NCBI GenBank assembly: GCA_016871615.1
Contig: VHCX01000013.1
Coordinates: 1-64,000, forward strand
Source of the DNA: Verrucomicrobiota bacterium
GTDB taxonomy: Bacteria > Verrucomicrobiota > Verrucomicrobiia > Limisphaerales > UBA9464
Reading direction: 5' to 3'
Length of the DNA stretch: 64,000 bases
A program made the position numbers and the translations under genes. This document shows, in pieces, positions 20,166-29,125 of this stretch. The notes beneath the pieces are model-generated. The model did no database searches and was not told where the DNA came from. It saw only the letters and a program-made list of their open reading frames with translations. Each line of letters begins with the position of its first letter. The first letter of the stretch is position 1.

Positions 20166-21551
20166 TCAGGGCCAGGCGGGCTTCCAGTCCTTCTCGAGCT
20201 GCCGGCGCAACCGGTCCACCTGCCCGGGATGGCGGGCGGCGAGGTCGGCCCGCTCGAAGGGATCGTTGGCGATGCGGTACAGCTCAGGCCGGGCCCCGGG
20301 CTCGTTCCACGGCGCCGGCAGGATGAGCTTCCAGCCGTCGCGCACGATCCAGCGCCAGCGCAGGCCGGACTCGGGGTGGTCGAGGTCCACGGCGTCGTGG
20401 GTGAAGCACTCGCCCGACACCGAGGTCCGCCGGCGCACGGCGGCCCGGTCGAGCAGGTCGATGCCGGGCAGCCCGGGTGGTGGTGTCGCGCCGGCGGCCT
20501 TCAGCAGCGTGGGCATCAGGTCGAGGCTGGAGACGGCATGGGTGTCGTCGCGTCTCGGGGCCACGCGTCCCGGCCACGACACCAGGATGGGCGTCCGCAG
20601 GCCGCCGTCGTAGGGGCTTTGCTTCGAGCGGGGGGCGTAGCGTCCGGTCTGCGGGTCGGTGATCCAGCCGTTGTCGGTGACGAAGACCACCACGGTGTTG
20701 GTGGCCGATCCGCGCCGCTCGAGGAACCCGAGCAGCTGCCCGCAGGTCTCGTCGAACCACTCGACCATCGCCCGGTACCTTGCCTCCGGCAGCGAGGGCG
20801 CCGTGTCGCGGTGCCGCGCCAGGAACCGTTCCGGGGGCGTGTGCGGGTCGTGGGGCATCATGGGAGCGTACCAGACCATCCAAGGCCGGCCCTGTTCCTC
20901 GGCCATCGCCACGAAGTCCTCGATCGGCTTCATCGTCACGCGGCCGATCTCGAGGCCCGCGTCGCCGTGCCGGTCGCCCCGGGTCATGCCGTGCGTGAAC
21001 CCGCCACGGGCAAAGTCGTTCTGCCACCACTTGCCGCTCTGGAAGCTCAGGTAGCCGTGGTCCCGCAGGATCCGCGGCAGCGTGGGCGTCGCCTCGAGGA
21101 AGGACGAGAGCCGCTCGCGTCCCGCGCGGTAGGCCTCGCTCCGGTAGAAGCCGGCGGCCGGTGTCCCGGGCGGCCTCGGCGGGTCGTTGCAGACCACGCC
21201 GTGCTGGTGCGGGTACCGGCCGGTGACGAGCGAGGCGAGGCTGGGACAGCACAGGCTCGAGGGCACATAACCGCGGGTGAAGCACGCCGACCTCGCGGCG
21301 AGCCGGTCGAGGTGCGGCGTTCGGATCGACGCGTGCCCCATGAACCCGTGGTCGGTCCAGGCCTGGTCATCCGAGACGATCAAGAGCAGGTTGGGCTTCG
21401 ACGCCGTCCCGGGTGGCCTGCCGGCCCGCCGTGTCAGGTCCCCGGCGGACAGCGGCAGGAGGCCGGCGATGACGACGACCATGGCGGCGACGAGGGCGAT
21501 CCGCGTCGGCCCGGATCGCCGGCGGGGCGTTGGGGGATGGTGCCCAGGCAT
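20166..21551 (-). CDS. Secreted sulfatase
   Basis: A 461-residue sulfatase: signal segment (RIALVAAMVVVIAGLLPLSA), metal-binding NLLLIVSDDQAWTDHG, catalytic region SSLCCPSLASLVTGRYPHQHG, second metal site VVVFVTDNGWIT, and a C-terminal DGWKLILPAPWNEPG. The formylglycine consensus C-x-P-S-R is present as C-C-P-S-L, so the Cys is kept but the usual Arg is Leu. It is expected to hydrolyse sulfate esters outside the cytoplasm. ATG at 21551 is preferred because the signal peptide follows; the frame stays open upstream to 21815. It lies between the Gfo/Idh and DUF1549/DUF1553 genes in the same direction. Confidence 0.88.
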   Translation of the reverse strand: MPGHHPPTPRRRSGPTRIALVAAMVVVIAGLLPLSAGDLTRRAGRPPGTASKPNLLLIVSDDQAWTDHGFMGHASIRTPHLDRLAARSACFTRGYVPSSLCCPSLASLVTGRYPHQHGVVCNDPPRPPGTPAAGFYRSEAYRAGRERLSSFLEATPTLPRILRDHGYLSFQSGKWWQNDFARGGFTHGMTRGDRHGDAGLEIGRVTMKPIEDFVAMAEEQGRPWMVWYAPMMPHDPHTPPERFLARHRDTAPSLPEARYRAMVEWFDETCGQLLGFLERRGSATNTVVVFVTDNGWITDPQTGRYAPRSKQSPYDGGLRTPILVSWPGRVAPRRDDTHAVSSLDLMPTLLKAAGATPPPGLPGIDLLDRAAVRRRTSVSGECFTHDAVDLDHPESGLRWRWIVRDGWKLILPAPWNEPGARPELYRIANDPFERADLAARHPGQVDRLRRQLEKDWKPAWP

Positions 21552-21693
21552 CGCGTGGGGAACCTTTGGAGCGCTGCTCGGGGTGCAGCCGGGGCTCGAC
21601 CGGTGGGGCATCGGGCTGAGCCTGTCGTCCGAGCCCCGGGCCTGCCAGCCGAAAGGCCGTGACCCGGGGGGCCATGGACTGCGACGGCCCGGT

Positions 21694-22887
21694 TCAACCA
21701 CCACCCAGCGGGTGGGTCCGTCGGGCCAGCGGCAGGTCCACGCGTGCCCGGGCAAGCGACGAGGCGTGGACGGCCATCGCCATCTCGACGGCCCATGCGC
21801 CGTTGCGGCCGCCACACTCGGGCTCCCGGCCGGAACGGATGGCCGCCAGCCAATCGGTGACCGGCGCCGCGTTGTGGTCGATGGCCCCGGTTCCCGGGAC
21901 CGCCGGGGCGGTGCCGGCCGGCGATTCGGGCCCGAGGGGTTTCCAGTCCTCGCCGCGTCCCTCCGGAGATCCGGCCGAACCCGAACGCACGAAGGCCCGG
22001 GGCACCAGGTCGCAGAGCAGGCGTGCCGTGCCCCGGCTGCCGACGAACTCGATGCCCCAATGGCCGGAGGTCTCTCGCAGGCGGCCGTCGCTGGTGAAGG
22101 TGCCGATCACGCCGTGGTCGAAGCCGAACCGCGCGTCCACCTGGTCTCCGGCCACCCAGCCCACCTCGTCCTTGACTTGGCGGCGGTCGGCCGGCCCGAC
22201 GGCCCGGCCCTGCTGCTGCACGACGGCCGAGCACCATCGGGGATCCCCGGCCACGCTGCGCATGAGGTCGAGCAGATGGGTGCCCAGCACCATGAGGTCC
22301 TCGCCGCCGGCGCGGGCGTCCTGCTTGCCGTGGGCGCGCATGGCCCGCAGGTCTCCGATCGCCCCGGCGGCCAGCGCCTCGCGCAGGGCCCGGGTCGCGG
22401 GCGCCATCCGCATCGTGTGGGCGACGGCGACCCGGAGCCCCTGCCGGCCGGCCTCGGCGAGCACCTCGTCGGCCTCCGCGGCGTCCCGGGTGAAGGGCTT
22501 CTCGACATACACATGGGCTCCGGCGCGCAGGCATTCGAGGGCGATGTCCGCGTGCTGGTCGGCGTGGCGCATCGCGATGGATACCAGGGCGGGCCGCTCG
22601 CGGACCAGCATCTCACGCCAGTCGGCGTAGGTCGCCCTGGCCCCGACCGCCGCCCCCGTCCGCTTCCGGCCCGCCTCCACCGGATCGGCCACGGCGACCA
22701 GGTCGATCCCGGGCCGGCCCTTGAAGATGCCCTCGAGCCCGTGGCCATAGTCGCCCCGGCCAGTGTGCCCGATGATGGCAGCCCGCAGGGGCGTGTCGTC
22801 CGCCCGGCCCGGCGTGGCCACCCATGGCAGCATGGCTGTCCACCTGAGGAACCCGCGTCGGGACAGGACCGGCGGCAAGGGGTTCAT
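21694..22887 (-). CDS. Gfo/Idh/MocA-family oxidoreductase with Tat-like signal
   Basis: A 397-residue protein. The leader LSRRGFLRWTAMLPWV suggests Tat export. A Rossmann domain follows (LRAAIIGHTGRGDYGHGLEG), with VYVEKPFTRDAAEADEVL containing the catalytic EKP motif of the family, then the alpha/beta C-terminal domain (GGEDLMVLGTHLLDLMRSVA). Exported members are frequent in Verrucomicrobia and Planctomycetes and act on sugars or glycosides with NAD(P); the substrate here is not evident. The gene sits between the DUF1501 gene at 22925 (37 nt) and the sulfatase, suggesting a shared transcript and a role in sulfated-polysaccharide use. Confidence 0.9.
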   Translation of the reverse strand: MNPLPPVLSRRGFLRWTAMLPWVATPGRADDTPLRAAIIGHTGRGDYGHGLEGIFKGRPGIDLVAVADPVEAGRKRTGAAVGARATYADWREMLVRERPALVSIAMRHADQHADIALECLRAGAHVYVEKPFTRDAAEADEVLAEAGRQGLRVAVAHTMRMAPATRALREALAAGAIGDLRAMRAHGKQDARAGGEDLMVLGTHLLDLMRSVAGDPRWCSAVVQQQGRAVGPADRRQVKDEVGWVAGDQVDARFGFDHGVIGTFTSDGRLRETSGHWGIEFVGSRGTARLLCDLVPRAFVRSGSAGSPEGRGEDWKPLGPESPAGTAPAVPGTGAIDHNAAPVTDWLAAIRSGREPECGGRNGAWAVEMAMAVHASSLARARVDLPLARRTHPLGGG

Positions 22888-22924
22888 GAGGTCGGGGGGC
22901 GGACGGTCGGCGAGGGGAGCCGGT

Positions 22925-24394
22925 CTAGGCTCCGCTCGGCAGCAGCTCCGGGATCGGCGCGCCGAAGGGCAGGATCGGCATCGGGCGTCCGCCGAGGTCG
23001 AGCAGCGATTCGTGGTAGTCGATGCCGAGGTGCCGGTAGACCGTGGCCCACAGGTCGTTGGGCGAGAGCACCCGCTCGACCGGATGCTCGGCCTTCGAGT
23101 TGGTGGCCCCGACGACCTGGCCCGTGCGCATGCCGCCGCCGGCCACCAGAAAGCTCATCGACTGGGGCCAGTGGTCGCGGCCGGGTTGCACCACCTTGGT
23201 CTCGGTGCCCCGGTTGCGCTCGAGGCGCGGGGTGCGACCGAACTCGCCGGTCACCACCAGCAGCACCTTCCGGTCGAGGCCCCGGTCGTAGAGGTCGTCG
23301 ATCAGGGCGCTGACGGCCTGGTCGTAGACCGGGAAGCGCCAACGCGAGTCGTCGAAGATGTGGCAGTTGACCGCGTGGGAGTCCCAGTTGTACGTGCAGC
23401 CGGCCGGGATGGGTTTCCCGGGAAAGGGGTTCTCCCAGACCATGGTCACGAAGGGGCAACCGGCCTCGACTAGCCGCCGGGCCAGGAGCCCGCGCTGCCC
23501 GTAGGCATGCCAGCCGTACCGCTCGCGCACCGACTGCGGCTCGCGCGACAGGTCGAAGGCGTCGCGGACCTCCGCGCTGGTGAGCATGCCCAGGGCCCGC
23601 TGGTTGAAGCGGTCCATCGCCGCCACCGTGCCGCTCGCGTCGAGGTCCCGCCTCAGCCGGTCCATGGACGAAAGCAGGTGCAGCCGGTCGTCGAGACGGG
23701 TGGCGGCGGCCTGGGCGACCTCCAGGTCCTTGATCCGGAAGTCCGGACGGCTCGGGTCGCCCGCGACGATGAAGGGCGTCTGCGAGGGGCCGAGGTAGGC
23801 CGATCCGAGGCTGAAGACGTCGATGTGGCTGCGGCCGTCATCCACCCCGGCCACGCAGGCGGGCAGCGGGCTGCGCCGGCGCGACTCGAGCATCCGCGTG
23901 ACGATGGAGGTCACGGCCGGGGCATCGTTGACGAACTCGGTGGGCGTGGCTGGTACGCGGCCCGTCATGAAGCGCTTGTGCGCCCCGCCATGGTCGGCGA
24001 AGTCGTGGCAGACCGACCGCACCAGCGTGAAGCGGTGGGCGATCTTGGCCTGGCGCGGGAACAGCTCGCAGAGGTCGATGCCCGGGACGTTGGTGCGGAT
24101 CGGCCGGAAGTCGCCCCGGTATTCGGCGGGGGCGTCCGGCTTCATGTCGTAGGTGTCGAGCTGCGACGGACCCCCGGGCAGCCAGATGAAGATCACGGCC
24201 CGGTCCTCGGGCGTCGCGCCCGGCTCGGCCCCGCGGGCCCGCAATTCAAGGAGATCGGACAGGCCGAGGCCCACCGCCCCGAGCCCACCCAGCTGCAGGA
24301 AGCTGCGCCGGGACAAGGGACCCGGGCACGGGACGATTTGGCTGGCGGGGTGGGGCACCTCCAAGAGCCTATTGCCGGGCCCGCGCCGGAGCAA
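22925..24394 (-). CDS. DUF1501 domain-containing protein (sulfatase-fold)
   Basis: A 489-residue exported protein with leader LSRRSFLQLGGLGAVGLGLS and DUF1501 landmarks AVIFIWLPGGPSQLDTYDMK, SVCHDFADHGGAHKRFMTGR, VTGEFGRTPRLERNRGTE and a C-terminal YRHLGIDYHESLLDLGGRPM. It is a different DUF1501 subgroup from the protein at 16533-18011 (the motif is VTGEFGRTP instead of GGEFGRTP). It heads the five-gene run transcribed leftward. Unlike the usual arrangement it has no adjacent DUF1549/DUF1553 partner; the nearest is three genes downstream. Its stop codon is TAG. Confidence 0.9.
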   Translation of the reverse strand: MLRRGPGNRLLEVPHPASQIVPCPGPLSRRSFLQLGGLGAVGLGLSDLLELRARGAEPGATPEDRAVIFIWLPGGPSQLDTYDMKPDAPAEYRGDFRPIRTNVPGIDLCELFPRQAKIAHRFTLVRSVCHDFADHGGAHKRFMTGRVPATPTEFVNDAPAVTSIVTRMLESRRRSPLPACVAGVDDGRSHIDVFSLGSAYLGPSQTPFIVAGDPSRPDFRIKDLEVAQAAATRLDDRLHLLSSMDRLRRDLDASGTVAAMDRFNQRALGMLTSAEVRDAFDLSREPQSVRERYGWHAYGQRGLLARRLVEAGCPFVTMVWENPFPGKPIPAGCTYNWDSHAVNCHIFDDSRWRFPVYDQAVSALIDDLYDRGLDRKVLLVVTGEFGRTPRLERNRGTETKVVQPGRDHWPQSMSFLVAGGGMRTGQVVGATNSKAEHPVERVLSPNDLWATVYRHLGIDYHESLLDLGGRPMPILPFGAPIPELLPSGA

Positions 24395-24463
24395 GAGGGT
24401 TGAGGCGCCGAGGAGATCGAGGCCGTGCCGGGGTTGTCATCGACCCGCGTGCGGTTTCAAGGG

Positions 24464-24469
24464 TAGGTT
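24464..24469 (+). promoter_or_regulatory. Possible -10 element of rmuC (TAGGTT)
   Basis: TAGGTT lies exactly 6 nt before the rmuC ATG, within GGTAGGTTGCTCCC. A -10 box at this distance would put the transcript start at or near the start codon. No Shine-Dalgarno sequence is present between them. Similar hexamers at the same distance precede other genes in this window. Confidence 0.35.
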
Positions 24470-24475
24470 GCTCCC

Positions 24476-25972
24476 ATGGATGCGATGTCGTGGGTGGGCG
24501 GGATCGCGGTCGGCGGGGTGCTCGGGGGCGTGGTGGCCGCGGTCGTCCTGAACCAGCGGGCGCGGGCCGCGGCCCGGGCGGCGGAGACCTTGCAGGCCGA
24601 ACTGGCGGTCGCCCGGTCCGAGGCCGGTGGGTTGCGCCAGGAAGCCGGGGCTGCCCGGCAGGCCGAGGCGGCCGCCAGGGCGACGCTCGAGGCGGTGCAG
24701 CAGCAGGGTCTGGAGCTTCGGGCGCAGGTCGAGGCCGAACGGGCCCGGGCCGACCAGGAGTCCGCTGCGCGGGCTGAGGCGCAGCAGGAGCAGCGCGCCG
24801 TCGCGGAGCGGATCGCGGAGCGCGAGCGGTCCATCGCGGAACTCCGGGCCACCGTCGAGCAGTCGCGCACGGCCCTGACCGAGGCCTTCAAGGCCACCGG
24901 GGCCGACGTGCTCCGTCAGGCCGCCGAGCAGCTCCTCCGACAGGCCAAGGATCAGTTCGACGGCCAGCGGACACTCTCGCAGGCCGAACTCGAGGCGCGC
25001 CAGAAGGCCATCGACGCGACCCTCACCCCGCTCAAGGAGCAGTTGGCCCGCAACGAGCAGCTCGTCAAGGAGCTTGGCGAGCGGCGTGAGGGCGACGCCA
25101 AGGCGCTGGGCGAGCAGCTCCGGCAGGTCGCCGAACTGCAGCAGCGGGCCTCGAGCGCGGCGCAGACCCTCTCGAGCGCGCTGCGCGACAACCGCCAGCG
25201 CGGCCGGTGGGGCGAGGTGTCCCTGCGCAACATCGCCGAACTGGCCGGCCTCGTGGCCAACGTGGATTTCGGCGAGCAGTCGAGCGTCGAGGGCGACTCG
25301 GGCAACCTGTTGCGTCCCGACATGACCGTGCGGCTCCCGGGCGGGCGCTTCGTGCCCATCGACGCCAAGGTCCCCATGAACGCCTACCTCGATTCGCTCG
25401 ACCCGGCCCTGCCCGAGGCCGATCGGCTTGCGCGCCGGGCCACCCATGCGCAGGCGTTGCGGAACCACGTGCGCGCCCTGGCCTCCCGGCGATACGCCGA
25501 GGCCCTCGGCGGGGGCGTCGAGGTGACCGTGCTCTTCGTGCCGCTGGAGAGCGGGCTCATCGCCGCGCTCGAGGAGGACGCCACGATCTACACCGAGGCC
25601 CTCGACAAGCGCGTCATCCTCACCACGGCCTCGACCCTGCTGGCGCTGCTGCGGACCTGCGCCCTCCAGTGGCAGCAGGCCAAGCTCAACGAGAACGCGC
25701 GCCGCATCGGCGACAGCGCCCGCGAGCTGCTGACGCGCATCGGCGTCTTCGCCGAGCATCTCGAGAAGATGGGCAAGGGGCTGGAAGGGGCGTCGAAGGC
25801 CTACAACAGCGCCGTGGGCTCCTTCAACGCGCGCCTGCTGCCCGGGGCTCGCGACACCGCCGAGCTGGCCGGGGCACCCGAGCGGCTCCCCGTCGAGCTG
25901 GACCCGGTGGCCACGGTGCCGCGCGAGGTGGGCGTGCCGGTCCGAGAGATCGGGGGCGGGAGCATCCAGTGA
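24476..25972 (+). CDS. rmuC: DNA recombination protein RmuC
   Basis: A 498-residue protein with an N-terminal membrane segment (GGIAVGGVLGGVVAAVVL), a long Ala/Glu/Gln-rich coiled coil to about residue 220, and the conserved RmuC domain: NRQRGRWGEVSLRNIAELAG, LPGGRFVPIDAKVPMNAYLD, VLFVPLESGLIAALEED and the C-terminal LNENARRIGDSARELLTRIG. RmuC limits inversions at short inverted repeats and has a restriction-nuclease-like fold. The length fits the family. ATG 24476 is the first and only sensible start. The following gene begins 7 nt after its stop. Confidence 0.95.
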   Translation: MDAMSWVGGIAVGGVLGGVVAAVVLNQRARAAARAAETLQAELAVARSEAGGLRQEAGAARQAEAAARATLEAVQQQGLELRAQVEAERARADQESAARAEAQQEQRAVAERIAERERSIAELRATVEQSRTALTEAFKATGADVLRQAAEQLLRQAKDQFDGQRTLSQAELEARQKAIDATLTPLKEQLARNEQLVKELGERREGDAKALGEQLRQVAELQQRASSAAQTLSSALRDNRQRGRWGEVSLRNIAELAGLVANVDFGEQSSVEGDSGNLLRPDMTVRLPGGRFVPIDAKVPMNAYLDSLDPALPEADRLARRATHAQALRNHVRALASRRYAEALGGGVEVTVLFVPLESGLIAALEEDATIYTEALDKRVILTTASTLLALLRTCALQWQQAKLNENARRIGDSARELLTRIGVFAEHLEKMGKGLEGASKAYNSAVGSFNARLLPGARDTAELAGAPERLPVELDPVATVPREVGVPVREIGGGSIQ

Positions 25973-25979
25973 GGGCGCC

Positions 25980-28900
25980 ATGATCCGGGAGTTTGTGTCA
26001 ATAGTGAGGACCGACCCCTTTTGGTGGGGCGTGGCGATGGGGTTGGCGGTCCTGGGGGCGCGGGCGGAGTGGCCGACGGCGCGGGGGGATGCGGGGCGGT
26101 CGGCGGCGGTGGCGGCGGGGCCGGAGGGGGCGCTGGTGGCGGCGTGGGTGGTCGAGACGGGCACGCCGGAACCGGCGTGGGCGGCGGAGGCGCGCGGGAG
26201 TCTCTGGCAGAAGATCGACCGGCCGCTGGTGTCGCGGGCCGCCGACGACCTCGCCCCGGTGCCGGTGGTCGCCGACGGCGCGGTGGTGTTCGGCACGACC
26301 TCCGACGAGGTCCGCTGCGTGGACCGGGACACCGGCCGGACGCGGTGGCGGCGGTTCTGTGGCGGGCCGGTGCGCTTCGCCCCGGCCATCGCCGGAGGGC
26401 GCGTCTTCGTGGGCTCCGACGACGGACGGGTGCAGGCCCTGGACCTGAGGGACGGGCAGGTGGTCTGGTCGGTGGCTCCGGGACCGGATGAGCCGTGGAT
26501 CTCCGGAAACGGCCGGCTGGTGAGCCCGCATCCGATCCGCACGGGCCTGCTCGTCTCGGAGGGCATCGTCCACGCGACGGCGGGGCTCTTCCCGCTGGAG
26601 GGCACCTACCTGGTGGCCCTCGACGCCTCGGACGGCCGTCTCCGGTGGCGTCGCCATCTCGGCAACGTGTCGCCCCAGGGCTACCTGGTGGACGCCGGCG
26701 CGGACCTCATCGTGCCCAACGGCCGGGCCGAACCCCGCCTCCACCGCAAGTCCGACGGGGCCTTCCGACGGGAGTTGTCGCGATCGACCGGCACGCTCGC
26801 CGTCGTCTCCGGCACCGAGAGCTTCTCGGGGCCAGGCGCCACCGGGACGCTGGCCCGCGGGGACCTTCAGGCCGGGGCGAAGGTGGTCTCCTTCCCGGGC
26901 CGACAGCTGGCGGTGACCCCGACGACGAGCCTGTTGCTCAACGAGCGGGAGGTCCTGGCGCTGGACCGTTCCGCGATGCGAGCGGCCGGGGGTGATCCGG
27001 GTGGCGCGGTGGTCTGGAAGCGGGCCGTCGACGGCGGCACCGCGGTCATCGTGGCCGGTCGCCGGGTCTATGTCGGCACCGCCCGGGAGGTCGTCGCGAT
27101 GCGGCTCGACACCGGCGCGGTGGACCAGTCCCTGCCGGTCGAGGCGCCCGTGGTGGCGTTGGCCGCCGATGGGGCGGCCCTCGTCGCCTCGCTGGCCGAC
27201 GGACGGATCCGCGCCTTCCGGCCCGCCGGTGCCGCGGCCGTCGCACCGGCCGAGGCCCGGCGTGTCCCGCCGATGTCCACCGGGCGGCTGATGCTGCCCG
27301 AGGGGGTGGCCGAGGGCCTCGTGCGCCTGTCTTCCGGGCCCGGGTGGGGCCTGTCCCTGCGGGGCCCCGGGGCCGGCGCCGACGGTGCGCGGGTGCGGGC
27401 CGCCCTCATGGAGGGTTCGGGCCTGCGATGGACCTTCGCGGTGGAGGCGTCCGAGGCGGAGGCGGTCCGCAGCGAACTCGCCGACCGCGGTTGGTTGGGA
27501 TCCCGCGCCTCGGTGGTCGTCCGACGGTCCGGTGAACCGCTGCCGGTGGCCGATCATCTGTTCAACCTGGTGCTCGCCGAGGGATCGGACCGCGCCGAGG
27601 CCCTCCGCCTGGCCTGCCCGGGTCCCTCCGGGGTCGTGGTGATCGATGGCCGGGCGACGGCGGCGGACCCCGATCCCACCGCCGGTGCCTGGTCGCATCA
27701 GTACGGCACGCCCGGCAACACCTGCGCCACCGGCCAGTCCCTGCGCGGTTCGCCCCGCCTGCAGTGGTTCGGCGGCCACGGCCCGGAGCGGATGCCCGAC
27801 CGGCACACGCGGGGCCATGCTCCGCTGGCGGCTGGCGGCCTCGTGGTCTCGGTCGCCGAGGACGGGTTGATCGGCACCGACGCCCGCAATGGCACGGTCC
27901 GCTGGTCCATCGCGTTGCCCGAGGCGATGCGCTACGCCATGCCCTACGATGGCGGCTACCTGGTGCTGGCGGACGACGGGTCCCGGCTCTGGGCCGCGGT
28001 CGATGGCGCGCTCTGGGAGGTCGATGGGCGGTCGGGTTCGGTGGTGCGGAGGCGGCTTCATCCCATCCCGGGTCGCCATTGGGGCTGGGTGGCGCGCAGC
28101 GGCGGGAAGCTCCTGGCCAGTTCGCTGTTCCCGGAGGCTCCCCGCACCCTCAAGGCCTACGAGTTGGTGGACCTCGAGTACCGGTCCCGCCGTCCGATGG
28201 TGTGCTCGAAGGCGTTGCTCCGACCCTCCGAGTCGGGCGACGGCGCCGACTGGACCGTCCCGACCGAGGGGGCCTGGGTGAACGCCACGCTCTGCGCGGA
28301 GGCCGGCCGGGTGTACGGGATCGAGGCCCGGGGTGCGAAGGCCCGCGCCGACCGGACGGGCCGCCTGACCTGCGCCGACCTGCTGGAGGACGCCGCCGTG
28401 GTCTGCCTCGACGCGGCCGACGGACGCCGGCTCTGGGAGCGGCCCCTGCGCTGGCCCGAGGCCGAGGACATCCTCGGGTTGGCCGTCTCCGGTGGACGCC
28501 TGTTCCTCTCCGGTGCGCGGAGTGCCGGATCGCAGGCGGCCTACCATCTCCGGTGCTGGCGCGCCTCCGACGGGGCCGAGTCTTGGGCCGCCTCGGGCCT
28601 CAACCCGGTGCACGACCTCTACCATGGCCAGCAGGTGAAGCGCCCGGTGGTGCTTCCCGATCTGGTCTCCTTCGAAAGCGGGGTCTTCGCCATCGACACC
28701 GGCAAGCCCTGGCGTCCCCCGGGCGACGCGGGCGGCTGGATCCTCAAACGCCCGGGCCACGCCTGCGGCGGCATGACCGGCACGGGCGACGGCCTGCTCT
28801 TCCGGGCCGACAACCCCACGGTGTTCCGGTTCAGCGACGGTTCCTTCACCCGGCTCGCGCCGACCCGGCCGGGCTGCTGGCTCAACATCCTCCCGGTCGA

Positions 28901-29027
28901 GGGTGGCGTGGTGATCCCCGAGGCCAGTGCGTCCTGCGTCTGCGGCTACCCCATCCAGGCTTCGATGGGCTTCGCCTTCGGGCGCCGGCCCGCGCCGGCG
29001 CTGGCCGATCTCCTCCCGGCCCGCTGA
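25980..29027 (+). CDS. PQQ-type beta-propeller repeat protein
   Basis: A 1015-residue secreted protein with many propeller strands of the PQQ/WD type, for example VRCVDRDTGRTRWRRFCGG, VQALDLRDGQVVWSV, LVALDASDGRLRWRRHLG and VVCLDAADGRRLWERPLRW. They form an N-terminal and a C-terminal block separated by a methyltransferase-like stretch (about residues 465-560, with LLDRA-like helices replaced by VADHLFNLVLAEG). No catalytic residues can be assigned. GAGGG lies a few bases before the ATG at 25980, and the N-terminus then reads as a signal peptide (FWWGVAMGLAVLGARA); ATG 26037 is the alternative. Repeat copy B falls inside codons 5-14, so the repeat contributes to the signal region if 25980 is used. 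Confidence 0.75.
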   Translation: MIREFVSIVRTDPFWWGVAMGLAVLGARAEWPTARGDAGRSAAVAAGPEGALVAAWVVETGTPEPAWAAEARGSLWQKIDRPLVSRAADDLAPVPVVADGAVVFGTTSDEVRCVDRDTGRTRWRRFCGGPVRFAPAIAGGRVFVGSDDGRVQALDLRDGQVVWSVAPGPDEPWISGNGRLVSPHPIRTGLLVSEGIVHATAGLFPLEGTYLVALDASDGRLRWRRHLGNVSPQGYLVDAGADLIVPNGRAEPRLHRKSDGAFRRELSRSTGTLAVVSGTESFSGPGATGTLARGDLQAGAKVVSFPGRQLAVTPTTSLLLNEREVLALDRSAMRAAGGDPGGAVVWKRAVDGGTAVIVAGRRVYVGTAREVVAMRLDTGAVDQSLPVEAPVVALAADGAALVASLADGRIRAFRPAGAAAVAPAEARRVPPMSTGRLMLPEGVAEGLVRLSSGPGWGLSLRGPGAGADGARVRAALMEGSGLRWTFAVEASEAEAVRSELADRGWLGSRASVVVRRSGEPLPVADHLFNLVLAEGSDRAEALRLACPGPSGVVVIDGRATAADPDPTAGAWSHQYGTPGNTCATGQSLRGSPRLQWFGGHGPERMPDRHTRGHAPLAAGGLVVSVAEDGLIGTDARNGTVRWSIALPEAMRYAMPYDGGYLVLADDGSRLWAAVDGALWEVDGRSGSVVRRRLHPIPGRHWGWVARSGGKLLASSLFPEAPRTLKAYELVDLEYRSRRPMVCSKALLRPSESGDGADWTVPTEGAWVNATLCAEAGRVYGIEARGAKARADRTGRLTCADLLEDAAVVCLDAADGRRLWERPLRWPEAEDILGLAVSGGRLFLSGARSAGSQAAYHLRCWRASDGAESWAASGLNPVHDLYHGQQVKRPVVLPDLVSFESGVFAIDTGKPWRPPGDAGGWILKRPGHACGGMTGTGDGLLFRADNPTVFRFSDGSFTRLAPTRPGCWLNILPVEGGVVIPEASASCVCGYPIQASMGFAFGRRPAPALADLLPAR
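25993..26018. repeat. Dispersed 26-bp repeat, copy B
   Basis: Identical over 26 bases to the copies at 14312 and 29092. It lies at the very 5' end of the PQQ-type gene, inside the coding sequence if translation starts at 25980, or just upstream if it starts at 26037. With copy C it forms direct repeats 3,099 bp apart that bracket this gene. Confidence 0.8.
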
Positions 29028-29091
29028 GCCGCCGGCCCGTCCTCGAACCGCATGGACACGCCGGTCGGCGCTGGTGTTACCCTGGCCCCAT

Positions 29092-29117
29092 TTGTGTCAA
29101 TAGTGAGGACCGACCCC
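29092..29117. repeat. Dispersed 26-bp repeat, copy C
   Basis: Identical over 26 bases to copies A and B. It lies 8 bases from the stop codon of the reverse-strand gene ending at 29126 and 64 bases after the stop of the PQQ-type gene. Just before it, TACCCT at 29078 is followed by six bases and then ATT where an ATG would be expected, so the repeat may have been joined to an older gene start (inference). Confidence 0.8.
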
Positions 29118-29125
29118 TTTGGGGG

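Noticed and set aside
25998-28760. 920-codon reverse-strand frame opposite the PQQ-type gene
   Set aside because: Composition is shadow-like; the forward frame has regular propeller repeats.
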